The translations under genes were made by a program, and so were the position numbers. A stretch of DNA of 64,000 nucleotides, from positions 310,001 through 374,000 of the forward strand of contig NZ_FOUR01000001.1 of assembly GCF_900114925.1 (NCBI RefSeq), in the 5' to 3' direction. The notes below the pieces were generated by a model. That model had not been told where the DNA came from. It saw only the letters and a program-made list of their open reading frames with translations, and searched no databases. Positions 54,626 through 63,860 of this stretch are shown here, one piece after another. The first letter of the stretch is position 1. Every line of letters starts with the position of its first letter. The DNA is from Marinobacter pelagius (lineage in GTDB: Bacteria; Pseudomonadota; Gammaproteobacteria; Pseudomonadales; Oleiphilaceae).

Positions 54626-57202
54626 ATGACCAGCAACGAGCCTCTCCAGCCGACCGACCGGGTCTCCACCGGCCTGGCCGGACTGGATGAGGTTCTGGAT
54701 GGCCTTCGAATCGGCGATAACGTGGTCTGGCGGGTTTCCAACCTCGACGACTATCGCCGCTTCGTCCTTCCCTTCATCGATGCCGCGGCCCACGCGGGCA
54801 GACAGATCATCTATCTGCGCTTCGGGGAACACGCTCCGATCGTATCCGAACACCCCGCAGTCCGGGTCATTCATATCAACGCCCTGGGCGGATTCGAAAG
54901 CTTCACCAGCCGGATCTGGCGGCTGATCGAAGAGCATGGTCGCGGTGCCTTTTATGTTTGCGACTGCCTGAGCGAATTGCTCAATGCCTGGGCCACCGAT
55001 GCCATGGTGGGCAACTTCTTCCGGGTCGTCTGTCCGTTCCTGTTCGAGCTGGACACGGTCGCCTGGTTCGCCCTGCATCCGCAACACCACTCCCGCATGA
55101 CCCTAGACCGGATCCGGGAAACCACCCAGGTCATGATCGACGTACACCGGGATGGTGCAGAAGTACAGATTCACCCCATCAAGGCCTGGCGCCGGCAATC
55201 CCCTACCATGTTCCTGCCGCACCGGGAACAGGGCGGCCGCTTCGAGCCGATCACCGACAGTAGCGACGCAACCCGCGTCCAGGCCAGCCTGGAACTGGAA
55301 TATCTGCATCGCCAGCCGCTGCTGGATTACTGGGACAAACTGTTCCAGGAAGCCGGCCGGGCCCTGGCCAATCACGAGCAACACTGCGTGGACGATCTTC
55401 AGGACCAGGTCCTTAAGGTGCTCATCAGTCGCGATCCCAAGATACTGGAGCTGGCCAGGCGCTACCTGAGCCTCGAGGATCTGCTGACCATCCGCAGCCG
55501 GATGGTGGGCAGCGGCTACATCGGCGGCAAGGCCACCGGCATGCTGATTGCGCGCAACATTCTGCTGCAGGAGGATCCGGATACCTGGAAAGCCTGCCTG
55601 GAACCCCACGATTCAAGCTACCTGGGCACCGACGCCTATTACGCCTTCCTGGTCCACAACGGTCTGTGGCCGTCGGTCATGCGCCAGCGCTCGGAGGCCG
55701 GCTACCTTGCCGAAGCCCCGGAATTACAGCAAAGCATCCTCAAGGGCGGTTTTCCCGACGAGATCCGCTCTGAGCTGGAGCGCCTGCTGGATCATTACGG
55801 CCAGTACCCGATCCTGGTGCGGTCCAGCAGTCTGCAGGAAGACGGTTTCGGCAATGCCTTTGCCGGCAAGTACGACAGCGTATTCCTGGTCAACCAGGGC
55901 GGGCCGGAGCAGCGACTGGCGGCACTGGAAGACGCCATCCGGCAGGTCTATGCCTCGTCGATGAGTGAGGATGCCCTGGTGTATCGCCGGCAACGGGGCC
56001 TGCATCAGCGGGAGGAGCCCATGGCTCTGTTGATCCAGCGGGTGAATGGCCGTTTTCACGGCCGCTATTACCTGCCGGACGCCGCCGGGGTGGGCGTCTC
56101 TCGCAATACCTTTGCCTGGGACAGCAGCATGGACCCGGAGGCGGGCATGGTCCGGCTGGTCATGGGGCTTGGTACCCGGGCGGTCGACCGGATCGAGGGC
56201 GACCACGCCTGTGTCATGGCCCTGGACCAGCCCGGCCGTCACCCGTTCCGGAACCAGGATGAAAGCTACCGCTTTTCCCAACACCTGGTGGACCTGCTGG
56301 ACCTGCAGGAAGGCGCCCTCACCACCTGCCCCCTGAGCCAGCTGGCGCAGGACGTGCCGGCCCTGCCCCTGCCATACCTGGCGGAAGTGGACCGTCCGGC
56401 CAGCGAACGGGCGGAGCAGCTCGGGCTGGCCGGGCCGGTCTGGCGACTGACGTTCACGCCGCTGGTGAAACGCTCCCGGTTCATCGAACGCCTGTCACGG
56501 CTGCTGAAAACCCTCGAAGCCGGCTACCGACACCCCGTGGATGTGGAATTCACCCTGCACCTGGACCGCCAGGGGGAGCCATCCTTCAATCTGGTACAGT
56601 GTCGCCCCCTGGCCACCATCGGCGAAACCGGGCCGGTCACCCTGCCGGAAGAGCCGGACCCTAAGCGGGTGCTGTTCCGTACCGAAGGTCATTTTATGGG
56701 CGGCAACATCAACCTGACCCTGGACCGGGTGATCCGCATCGACGCCTCGGTCTACTCCCGACTGACCACCGGTCAGCGCTACGAGGTCGCCAGGCTGGTT
56801 GGGGAAGCCGTGCGCCAGGGCAACGGCCACACCCTGCTGATCGGCCCCGGCCGCTGGGGCACCAGCAGTCCCGAGCTGGGGGTACCGGTGCGATTTGCCG
56901 ACATCACCGGGGTATCGGTGCTGGTGGAAGTATCGGAAAAAGCGGGGGATATGGTGCCGGATCTGTCCTATGGCTCACACTTCTTCCAGGATCTGGTGGA
57001 AACCGGCACGGCTTACGTGGCCCTGTTTCCGGACGACAGACAATGCCTCTACCAACCCGAACTGCTGGAGCCGGCACCCCGGCAGACCGAACCCGAAGTC
57101 CGACCGGAGGATGCCATTCTGGTTACCACCACAGTTGATCGGCCACTGCATCTTCGTGCGGATGTGATCAGCCATCGACTGATCTGCTACTTCGATGATT
57201 GA
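54626..57202 (+). CDS. KaiC-like/PEP-synthase-like composite protein of unknown function
   Basis: 858 aa. Residues about 12-230 resemble a KaiC/RecA-fold domain (STGLAGLDEVLDGLRIGDNVVWRV), but the Walker A loop after it reads SNLDDYRRF, with no GxGKT. Residues about 290-660 match the ATP-grasp domain of pyruvate phosphate dikinase and PEP synthase (GGKATGMLIARN, ILVRSSSLQEDGFGNAFAGKYDS, NLVQCRPL). A distinct C-terminal domain (about 690-858) contains LLIGPGRWGTSSPELG and SYGSHFFQDLVE. The phospho-His and PEP-binding domains are absent. It sits between gdhA and a RegB/RegA-like pair. Probably a phosphotransferase or ATP-dependent regulator; not assigned. Confidence 0.8.
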   Translation: MTSNEPLQPTDRVSTGLAGLDEVLDGLRIGDNVVWRVSNLDDYRRFVLPFIDAAAHAGRQIIYLRFGEHAPIVSEHPAVRVIHINALGGFESFTSRIWRLIEEHGRGAFYVCDCLSELLNAWATDAMVGNFFRVVCPFLFELDTVAWFALHPQHHSRMTLDRIRETTQVMIDVHRDGAEVQIHPIKAWRRQSPTMFLPHREQGGRFEPITDSSDATRVQASLELEYLHRQPLLDYWDKLFQEAGRALANHEQHCVDDLQDQVLKVLISRDPKILELARRYLSLEDLLTIRSRMVGSGYIGGKATGMLIARNILLQEDPDTWKACLEPHDSSYLGTDAYYAFLVHNGLWPSVMRQRSEAGYLAEAPELQQSILKGGFPDEIRSELERLLDHYGQYPILVRSSSLQEDGFGNAFAGKYDSVFLVNQGGPEQRLAALEDAIRQVYASSMSEDALVYRRQRGLHQREEPMALLIQRVNGRFHGRYYLPDAAGVGVSRNTFAWDSSMDPEAGMVRLVMGLGTRAVDRIEGDHACVMALDQPGRHPFRNQDESYRFSQHLVDLLDLQEGALTTCPLSQLAQDVPALPLPYLAEVDRPASERAEQLGLAGPVWRLTFTPLVKRSRFIERLSRLLKTLEAGYRHPVDVEFTLHLDRQGEPSFNLVQCRPLATIGETGPVTLPEEPDPKRVLFRTEGHFMGGNINLTLDRVIRIDASVYSRLTTGQRYEVARLVGEAVRQGNGHTLLIGPGRWGTSSPELGVPVRFADITGVSVLVEVSEKAGDMVPDLSYGSHFFQDLVETGTAYVALFPDDRQCLYQPELLEPAPRQTEPEVRPEDAILVTTTVDRPLHLRADVISHRLICYFDD

Positions 57203-57265
57203 TCCTCGACAAGCCCGTTGAAAACAAATCTGCCGCAAGCCGTGACTGTTGATAGAATCCGAACC

Positions 57266-58543
57266 ATGGAATGGCTCACTCACTCTCAAACCGGTATTCG
57301 CCAGGCGGCCCGCTACCTCCTCGGCATGCGGCTGGCCATCGTAACGATCCAGCTGGTCGCCCTCGCTGTTGCGGAATCGATGATCACTCTGGCGTACGAA
57401 GCCGAGGCACTCTTACTTTGCCTCGGTTACGCTGTGCTCGCCACCCTGGGCTGGCTCTGGTTCACCCGTCGCCCACCGGCCTCATCCCTGGCCGTGAGTG
57501 CCGGGTTGCTGGCGGATATCGTCCTGATCGGCAGCTGGCTGTTCCTGACCGGCGGCTACACCAACCCCCTGGTTTCCCTCCTGTTGCTGCCCATTGCGGT
57601 GGCGATCATCCTGGTTCCCCTGGGCCAGAGTATCGCCATTACCATCAGCGGTATAGCCGCCTACACGGCCCTGGTGCTCTGGCACACCCCGATTACCCAC
57701 GGTCAGCACAATGACAACCTTGCCCAACTGCACCTGTTCGGCATGTGGGCAACCTTTGCTTTGACCGCGGCCATACTGTTGCTGGTGGTTGGTGCCCTGG
57801 CCCGTCGCCTTCGCAGCCAGCAGTTGCAACTGGCACAGTTTCGGGAAAACCGCCTTCGGGATGAGCAGATCATTGCCCTCGGCCTCTCCGCCGCCGCTGT
57901 GGGCCACCGGCTGGGGACACCCCTGAACACCATGACCCTGTTGCTGGACGAGATCCGATCGGAAACCGGTCGAAATAGCCCCACTGAACAGACCGGTGCC
58001 CTGCAGGAAGACCTGGACACCATGGAGCAGCAGATCCAGCTGTGCAGCCAGCACCTCCAGCAGCTCACCCGCGCCGCGGTGGAGGCCCGATCCGCCCGCC
58101 AGGAAACCCTGACGGTGGAGGATTGGCTGTTGCGCCTGAGGGAATCGGCCACCCTGCTCTGGCCATCCGGCCCGATCCACTGGCAACAACCGTTCCCGAA
58201 AGCGCCGGTGGCCGTAGACGCGACCCTCGACCAGGCGGTACTGAACCTACTGGCCAACGCCCTGACCGCGAGCCCGGCCTGGGTCGGCGTGGCGGCCCGC
58301 AGCGGCGCTCCGGGCCGGATCGAGATTGTCGTGGAAGATCACGGGGAGGGCCTGGAGGCTGCCCTTGAGGGCGCTCCGGGGGAAGAAATCGTGGATTCCA
58401 GAAACGGACTCGGTGTCGGCCTGTTCCTGTCCAATGCCACGATCCAGCGCCTGGGGGGCACCCTCAGGGCCAGGGCCGATGAGAACGGCACCACCATGGT
58501 CATTGATTTGCCGGAAGCGGACTCTAACGGAGACAGCGCATGA
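57266..58543 (+). CDS. RegB/PrrB-like redox-sensing histidine kinase
   Basis: 425 aa from ATG 57266; a 16-codon extension from 57218 lacks support. Six N-terminal membrane helices (residues about 20-175) include GGYTNPLVSLLLLP, the quinone-binding GGxxNPF-like motif of RegB. The H-box is AVGHRLGTPLNTM with His214. Cys260 in QIQLCSQHL lies where RegB has its redox-active Cys265. The ATP-binding domain has the N-box LNLLANALTASP and DHGEGL and NGLGVGLFLS glycine boxes. It would phosphorylate the adjacent RegA-like regulator in response to quinone or redox state. Confidence 0.92.
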   Translation: MEWLTHSQTGIRQAARYLLGMRLAIVTIQLVALAVAESMITLAYEAEALLLCLGYAVLATLGWLWFTRRPPASSLAVSAGLLADIVLIGSWLFLTGGYTNPLVSLLLLPIAVAIILVPLGQSIAITISGIAAYTALVLWHTPITHGQHNDNLAQLHLFGMWATFALTAAILLLVVGALARRLRSQQLQLAQFRENRLRDEQIIALGLSAAAVGHRLGTPLNTMTLLLDEIRSETGRNSPTEQTGALQEDLDTMEQQIQLCSQHLQQLTRAAVEARSARQETLTVEDWLLRLRESATLLWPSGPIHWQQPFPKAPVAVDATLDQAVLNLLANALTASPAWVGVAARSGAPGRIEIVVEDHGEGLEAALEGAPGEEIVDSRNGLGVGLFLSNATIQRLGGTLRARADENGTTMVIDLPEADSNGDSA

Positions 58544-59073
58544 GCCAACATAACCTCTGGCTGATTGTGGATGATGACGCAGCCTTTCTGCAGGTACTGC
58601 AACGTTCCCTGGCCCGCCAGGACATCGAGGCGGTGCCAGCCACCAGCGGGGCGGAGGCCCTCGCCCTGATCGAAGCAAGGGATTTCGGGCGTTGCGTGCT
58701 GGATCTCAACCTTTCCGGTGAGAGCGGCCTGCAGTTACTGCCGGAATTGCTGGCCCGCAGGCCGGATCTGGAAATACTGGTTCTGACCGGCTATGGCAGC
58801 ATTGCCACCGCGGTCGAAGCCATGCGCCGGGGGGCTATCAATTACCTGTGCAAACCGGTAACCGTGCATCAGCTTGTCACCGGCTTCGAGCCACTGGACG
58901 CGCCACCGGAGCTACGCCCGGAACCGCCTTCAGTGGAAGAAATGGAGTGGGAGCACATCCAGCGTGTGCTCAACGAGCACGACGGCAATATTTCCGCCAC
59001 CGCCCGTGCTCTGAACATGCACCGTCGCACCCTCCAACGCAAACTGCAGAAACATTCCCGCTGGCGCAGCTGA
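58540..59073 (+). CDS. RegA/PrrA-like response regulator
   Basis: 177 aa, overlapping the kinase stop by four bases (ATGA). The receiver domain contains VDDDAAFLQ, the phospho-acceptor Asp in CVLDLNLSGESG, TGYGS and the Lys in YLCKPV. The Fis-type helix-turn-helix is HDGNISATARALNMHRRTLQRKLQKH. A proline-rich linker (PPELRPEPPSVEE) separates them, as in RegA/ActR/PrrA. The family globally controls respiration and carbon or nitrogen redox balance. Its target sites cannot be identified here. Confidence 0.94.
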   Translation: MSQHNLWLIVDDDAAFLQVLQRSLARQDIEAVPATSGAEALALIEARDFGRCVLDLNLSGESGLQLLPELLARRPDLEILVLTGYGSIATAVEAMRRGAINYLCKPVTVHQLVTGFEPLDAPPELRPEPPSVEEMEWEHIQRVLNEHDGNISATARALNMHRRTLQRKLQKHSRWRS

Positions 59074-59250
59074 ACCGAGAGCGGGAATCGATACTAAAAC
59101 TGACATCCGTCAATTTCTGGCAGGCAGCAGCCCGTGCCAACCGGCCTGACTTCGGGTAGCATCTTCGCCTTTACGCTGCATTTTGCAGTAAGTGTCACAC
59201 AAGGAGGCGTGCTCGCAATCCATCAGCCAGACCAGCAGAAGCAAATCTGA

Positions 59251-61368
59251 ATGCCGAAATCGACGGAAGTTGTAGAGCCCCTCGGGGGCATTGACGCCGA
59301 ACGCCTGGCCCTGGTGGCCGCCACTACACCCAACCTGATCCTGTTCCTGGACGAAGCCGGTACCATCGAGTGGGCGAACCCCAGTTTCGAACAGCACACC
59401 GGTCATCTGTTGGCCGACATCCGGGGCAAGCACCCCAGAGACGTGCTCTATGGACCGGACACCGATCCCGACACCATCGCCCGGATCAATCGCCATCTGT
59501 ACCTGGGTGATACCTTTGCCGAGGACATCCTGCACTACACCCGCTCCGGCACCCCTTACTGGGTCCATAGCTACTGCGTGCCCATCGGCAGGGAGCAGGG
59601 CGTCGCCCCCGGCTACGTCGTGATCCAGAACAACATTTCCGACCGCAAGCACAGCGAGCGGGGTTTGCGGATCGCCGCCAGCGTCTTTGACCGCAGCCAC
59701 GAAGCGATCATCATCTCCGACCACAACAACCGCATCCTGGACGTCAATCCGGCGTTCTCCCGGATCACGGGCTACAGCCGTGAAGAAATCCTGGGCCTTA
59801 ATCCGGCCATCCTCAGCTCCGGCCGACATTCGAAGGAGTACTACCAGTCCATGTGGCGGTCCATCGAAAAGACCGACCACTGGCGGGGCGAGATCTGGAA
59901 CCGCCGCAAGAACGGCGAGGAGTTCATCGAGCTGCTGTCCATCAGCCGGGTCCACCTGGACGAGCCCGGCCAGTATTACCATGTGGCAGCGTTCTCGGAT
60001 ATCACCGCACTTAAGAATCACGCCCGGGAGCTGGACCGCGCCGCCAACTACGACGATCTGACCGGTCTGCCCAACCGTCAACTGGTCGAGGAGCGTTTGC
60101 GTTCGGCCTGCAGCCACGCCGAGCGCCACGGGCGGCGACTTTCGGTGTGTTGCCTGGATCTGGACGGGTTCAAAATGGTCAACAACCGCCTTGGCCAGGA
60201 TGCCGGCGACCAGGTACTGCGTACCCTCGCGGAACGCCTGGCCCACACCCTGCGCAGCGGTGATACCGTTGCCCGGGTCGGGGGCGATGAATTTATCCTG
60301 CTGCTGCAGAGCGACGACACCAACGCGGTTTACCACCGCATTCTCTCGGTCATTGGCGAGCCCATAGCGGTGGGGGACGACCAGGTAACCCTGACCGCCA
60401 GCCTGGGCGTCACCCGTTATCCGGAAGACCTGGCCGATGCCGAAGGCCTGATCCGCCACGCCGACCAGGCCATGTATTCGGCCAAGGAAAAAGGCCGCAA
60501 CCAGTTCCATTTCTTCGATCCGGATCTCGATCAGCACCGGCAGAAACGGCGGCAACAACTTATGGAATTGACCCGGGCCCTGGAGAACCAGGAATTCGAA
60601 CTGTTCTTCCAGCCCCAGGTCCGGATGTCGGATTATTCCCTGGCCGGGTTCGAGGCCCTGATCCGCTGGAACCGGCCGGAGTCGGGACTGGTCAGCCCGG
60701 GCGAGTTCCTGCCCTATGTGGAGAACAGCCACCTGGAAGTGCCCCTGGGCCAGTGGGTCCTGAAAGAAGCCATCCACCAGCTGAACACCTGGCAGCAGGC
60801 GGGTGAGGACCTGACCGTCAGCATCAACATCACCGCCCGACATTTGCTGGACCGGAGTTTTTCCGACTACCTGGAAAGCTACCTGCACAGCCACCCGGAG
60901 CTGGATCCGGCCCGGGTTACCCTGGAAGTTCTGGAGTCCACCGCGCTCGAGGACACCAAGCAGGCCAATCACGTACTGACCCGGTGCCGCAGTCTTGGCC
61001 TGCAGGTGGCGCTGGATGATTTTGGCACCGGCTTTTCCTCCCTGAGTTATCTGCGGACCCTGCCCATCGACCTGATCAAGATTGACCAGAGTTTCGTGCG
61101 CAACATGATGGACAGCCCCAGTGACAAGGCAATCGTCGAAAGCGTGATTTTCCTGGCCCAGCGCTTCGAACATCCGGTGCTGGCCGAAGGGGTGGAAACC
61201 GCAGAACAGGCCCGCACCCTCGCCCGGATGGGCTGCAACCAGATCCAGGGCTACGGGATTGCCCCGCCCATACCAGCCGCAGAAGTTCTGGGGTGGGCAA
61301 ACCGCTGGCGCACCCGGAAACAGCAAGGGCTGGATCAGGACCGGCTCGCCCAGGGCGATGGTATCTAG
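59251..61368 (+). CDS. PAS-PAS-GGDEF-EAL cyclic-di-GMP enzyme
   Basis: 705 aa, no membrane helices. Two PAS domains span about 12-130 and 140-262 (ITGYSREEILGLNPAILSSG). A GGDEF domain spans about 270-430 with an intact RVGGDEFILL at about 343, and an EAL domain about 445-690 with FEALIRW, NITARHL and DDFGTGFSSL. Both catalytic signatures look intact, so it may be bifunctional. The gene stands 177 bases after the RegA-like gene. Its stop shares bases with the stop of the convergent gene (CTAG). Confidence 0.93.
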   Translation: MPKSTEVVEPLGGIDAERLALVAATTPNLILFLDEAGTIEWANPSFEQHTGHLLADIRGKHPRDVLYGPDTDPDTIARINRHLYLGDTFAEDILHYTRSGTPYWVHSYCVPIGREQGVAPGYVVIQNNISDRKHSERGLRIAASVFDRSHEAIIISDHNNRILDVNPAFSRITGYSREEILGLNPAILSSGRHSKEYYQSMWRSIEKTDHWRGEIWNRRKNGEEFIELLSISRVHLDEPGQYYHVAAFSDITALKNHARELDRAANYDDLTGLPNRQLVEERLRSACSHAERHGRRLSVCCLDLDGFKMVNNRLGQDAGDQVLRTLAERLAHTLRSGDTVARVGGDEFILLLQSDDTNAVYHRILSVIGEPIAVGDDQVTLTASLGVTRYPEDLADAEGLIRHADQAMYSAKEKGRNQFHFFDPDLDQHRQKRRQQLMELTRALENQEFELFFQPQVRMSDYSLAGFEALIRWNRPESGLVSPGEFLPYVENSHLEVPLGQWVLKEAIHQLNTWQQAGEDLTVSINITARHLLDRSFSDYLESYLHSHPELDPARVTLEVLESTALEDTKQANHVLTRCRSLGLQVALDDFGTGFSSLSYLRTLPIDLIKIDQSFVRNMMDSPSDKAIVESVIFLAQRFEHPVLAEGVETAEQARTLARMGCNQIQGYGIAPPIPAAEVLGWANRWRTRKQQGLDQDRLAQGDGI

Positions 61369-62027
61369 GGTCGGTAGCGGCGCTGATCCAGGGTCGTGAG
61401 CCGGTCGGGGTGGAACACCATCAGGCCGGTCACGAAAGTGCCGTTAACGAAGCCTTCCGGCAGCATGATCAGGGGCAGGTAGCGGATGTACTCGTGGATC
61501 AGCTCATCGAAGGTATAGACCCCGCTGGACCACAGCATCAGGCACATCACGATCCCGGCCGCAGCCACGGCAATCCCGGCCCCGAAGAACCCGCAGAAGA
61601 AGATATAGGCGAAGAAGTTGCGGAAGTTGCGGCGGCGCTCCCACACCATGATCCCGTGACTCACCAGTGCCGGCACCATGACGGTCACCAGCCCGTTGGC
61701 TGCGAACATCATGAGCGGCTCCCGCCCCGTGATGACGGTGATCACCAGCGCCAGAAGACCACTGAACACTGCCAGCGCCCAGCCCAGCATCAGGGTAATG
61801 ACGGTCATGCCGAAGATATGGATGGCAAGCCCGGGCGAGATCCCGGCGCGCAGTTGCCACAGGAATCCCAGCGCCACCGCCGCGCCGAAGAACGAATGCT
61901 GGAGGGCGTTATCCCGGCGCAGCGCCTGCCAGTCGACGGAGCGGGCTGCCTGCGCCAGGATCAGCAGAAACAGCACGGCCGTGAACAGCCACTGTCCCGT
62001 TGATAGCAGGTTTTCCGTCATCCCCAT
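61365..62027 (-). CDS. Orphan CbiM/energy-coupling-factor-like membrane protein
   Basis: 220 aa with six or seven hydrophobic helices. The segment AIHIFGMTVITLMLGWALAVFSGLLALVIT and the C-terminal LPEGFVNGTFVTGLMVFHP resemble the CbiM/NikM permease family. The N-terminus (MGMTENLL) lacks the Met-His-Ile-x-Asp-Gly metal-binding motif of CbiM, and no CbiN, CbiQ or CbiO gene is present. A metal transporter role is therefore doubtful. An alternative ATG lies at 62021. It overlaps the stop of the PAS-GGDEF-EAL gene. Confidence 0.78.
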   Translation of the reverse strand: MGMTENLLSTGQWLFTAVLFLLILAQAARSVDWQALRRDNALQHSFFGAAVALGFLWQLRAGISPGLAIHIFGMTVITLMLGWALAVFSGLLALVITVITGREPLMMFAANGLVTVMVPALVSHGIMVWERRRNFRNFFAYIFFCGFFGAGIAVAAAGIVMCLMLWSSGVYTFDELIHEYIRYLPLIMLPEGFVNGTFVTGLMVFHPDRLTTLDQRRYRP

Positions 62028-62086
62028 GGCACGCGCATCCCCGGATCATGAATTCAGGCGAGAGTCAGGAACAATGATAGCGGGTC

Positions 62087-62112
62087 AGCCCGCCCCGTTG
62101 CCAAGGCGGGCT
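62087..62112 (-). terminator. Hairpin after the SulP gene
   Basis: An 8-bp stem AGCCCGCC with its complement around a ten-base loop, 4 bases after the SulP stop. No T tract follows on the minus strand, so its efficiency as a terminator is uncertain. Confidence 0.45.
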
Positions 62113-62116
62113 TGAT

Positions 62117-63853
62117 TCAGGCGGTCTGCGCCACCGGTTGCCGGTGGTTGGTGAGCGTGGTCCAGGCGTCGAAGGTGCTCAGAAATACCTGACCACCCAG
62201 ATGGGCAAGAAATTCCGTACCCCTCAAGCGGTCCATGACGGGTCCCTTGACCTCCGACAGGTGCAGTCGCACCCCGGCATCGTTCAGGCGTTCGTTGATG
62301 GCCTCAAGGCTCTCCAGGGCCGAAGCGTCGATCAGGTTCACCGCCGGGCACACCAGCACCAGATCGCGGAGTTCCGGCTCCCGGGTCACCAGGTCCATAA
62401 CCGTCTCTTCCAGGAACCGGGCATTGGCAAAATACAGGCTTTCGTCCACCCGCAGGAAGGTGACTTTCGGGCACAGCTGCACGTCGTGACGCAGCACGTT
62501 GCGGAAATGCTCGGTACCCGGAACCCGGCCCACCACGGCACTGTGTGGCCGGCTGGTGCGGTACAGGAACAGGCCGATGGACAATGCCACCCCGGCGATG
62601 ATGCCCGCCTCCACACTGTGAACCAGGGTCAGCAGGATGGTGGCCAGCATGGCTCCGAAATCGGTACGCGAGTATCGCCAGGTGCGGGACAGTGCTGGCA
62701 GGTCGATCAGGGTGGAGACCGCCACAATGATGGTTGCCGCCAGGGTTGCCTGGGGCAGCCAGGCAATGGCCGGGGTCAGGAACAGGGTCGCCAGGGCGAT
62801 GCCGACAGCGGTGTAGGCGCCGGCGGCCGGGGTTTCCGCGCCGGCATCAAAATTGACCACGGACCGTGAAAATCCGCCGGTCACCGGCATGCCTCCGGAG
62901 AAGCCTGAGCCCAGATTCGCGGTACCCAGCCCGATCAGTTCCTGGTCCGGGTCAATCCGCTGGCGACGCTTGGCGGCCAGGGTCTGGCCCACCGACACCG
63001 ATTCGACAAAGCCGACAATGCTGATCAGCAGGGCACTGACCGCCAGCTGGGACCACAGACCGGTATCCATGGGTGGCATGGTGAATTCCGGCAGCCCGGA
63101 AGGCACCTCTCCCACCAGCCGCACCCCTTTCTGGTCCAGCTGGAAGTACCAGGCAACCAGGGTGGTCACCAGCACCGAGAGAATCGGCGCAGTCTTGGTC
63201 AGGATGTCCGCCAGCCTCGGCTTTACCCCGAGCCTCATCAGCAGGGGTTTCAGATGCTTGCGGGCTGCTACCAGGAATATCAGGGCACCGAGACCGATCG
63301 CCAGGGTGTAGAAGTTGGTGGTTGCCAGAGAAGTCAGCAGGGACTCGGCAATCTCCACCAGGTTATGCCCGGAAGCCTGGATGCCGAAAATGTGTTTGAA
63401 CTGACTGGCGGCAATGACAATACCGGAGGCGGTGATGAATCCGGAAATTACCGGATGACTCAGGAAGTTGGCCAGGAATCCCAGCCGGAGCACCCCCATG
63501 AGGGTCAGCATCAGACCGGACATCACCGCCAGCAGTACGGCACCTGCCACATAGGCAGCAGTACCCGCCTCGGCAATGGGCGCGAGGGCCGCGGCGGTCA
63601 TCAGCGAGGCTACCGCCACCGGGCCGACCGACAGGGTCCGGCTGGTGCCAAATACGGCGTAGATCACCAGCGGCAGGATACTGGCGTACAACCCCACATG
63701 CGCCGGCAGGCCCGCGAGCAGCGCATAGGCCAGGGACTGGGGAATCAGCATGACGGTAACGATGACCGCGGCCACCAGATCACTGGTGGCCTGGTCACGA
63801 TCGTACCGGGGTGCCCATTGCAGAATGGGCAGGTACCGCTTGATCAGATTCAT
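62117..63853 (-). CDS. SulP/SLC26-family anion transporter with STAS domain
   Basis: 578 aa. Ten or more helices (residues about 25-430) with SLAYALLAGLPAHVGLYASILPLVIYAVFGTS, the SulP signature, and TANLGSGFSGGMPVTGGFSRS. The cytoplasmic STAS domain occupies about 445-565 (DLVLVCPAVNLIDASALESLEAINERL). Family members carry sulfate, bicarbonate or organic anions. The substrate cannot be fixed without neighbours; a sulfate permease is the default guess. Start ATG 63853. Confidence 0.92.
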   Translation of the reverse strand: MNLIKRYLPILQWAPRYDRDQATSDLVAAVIVTVMLIPQSLAYALLAGLPAHVGLYASILPLVIYAVFGTSRTLSVGPVAVASLMTAAALAPIAEAGTAAYVAGAVLLAVMSGLMLTLMGVLRLGFLANFLSHPVISGFITASGIVIAASQFKHIFGIQASGHNLVEIAESLLTSLATTNFYTLAIGLGALIFLVAARKHLKPLLMRLGVKPRLADILTKTAPILSVLVTTLVAWYFQLDQKGVRLVGEVPSGLPEFTMPPMDTGLWSQLAVSALLISIVGFVESVSVGQTLAAKRRQRIDPDQELIGLGTANLGSGFSGGMPVTGGFSRSVVNFDAGAETPAAGAYTAVGIALATLFLTPAIAWLPQATLAATIIVAVSTLIDLPALSRTWRYSRTDFGAMLATILLTLVHSVEAGIIAGVALSIGLFLYRTSRPHSAVVGRVPGTEHFRNVLRHDVQLCPKVTFLRVDESLYFANARFLEETVMDLVTREPELRDLVLVCPAVNLIDASALESLEAINERLNDAGVRLHLSEVKGPVMDRLRGTEFLAHLGGQVFLSTFDAWTTLTNHRQPVAQTA

Positions 63854-63860
63854 GCGGTGC

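Noticed and set aside
59110-61326. A 738-residue minus-strand open frame
   Set aside because: Antisense shadow of the PAS-GGDEF-EAL gene, whose motifs are unmistakable on the plus strand.
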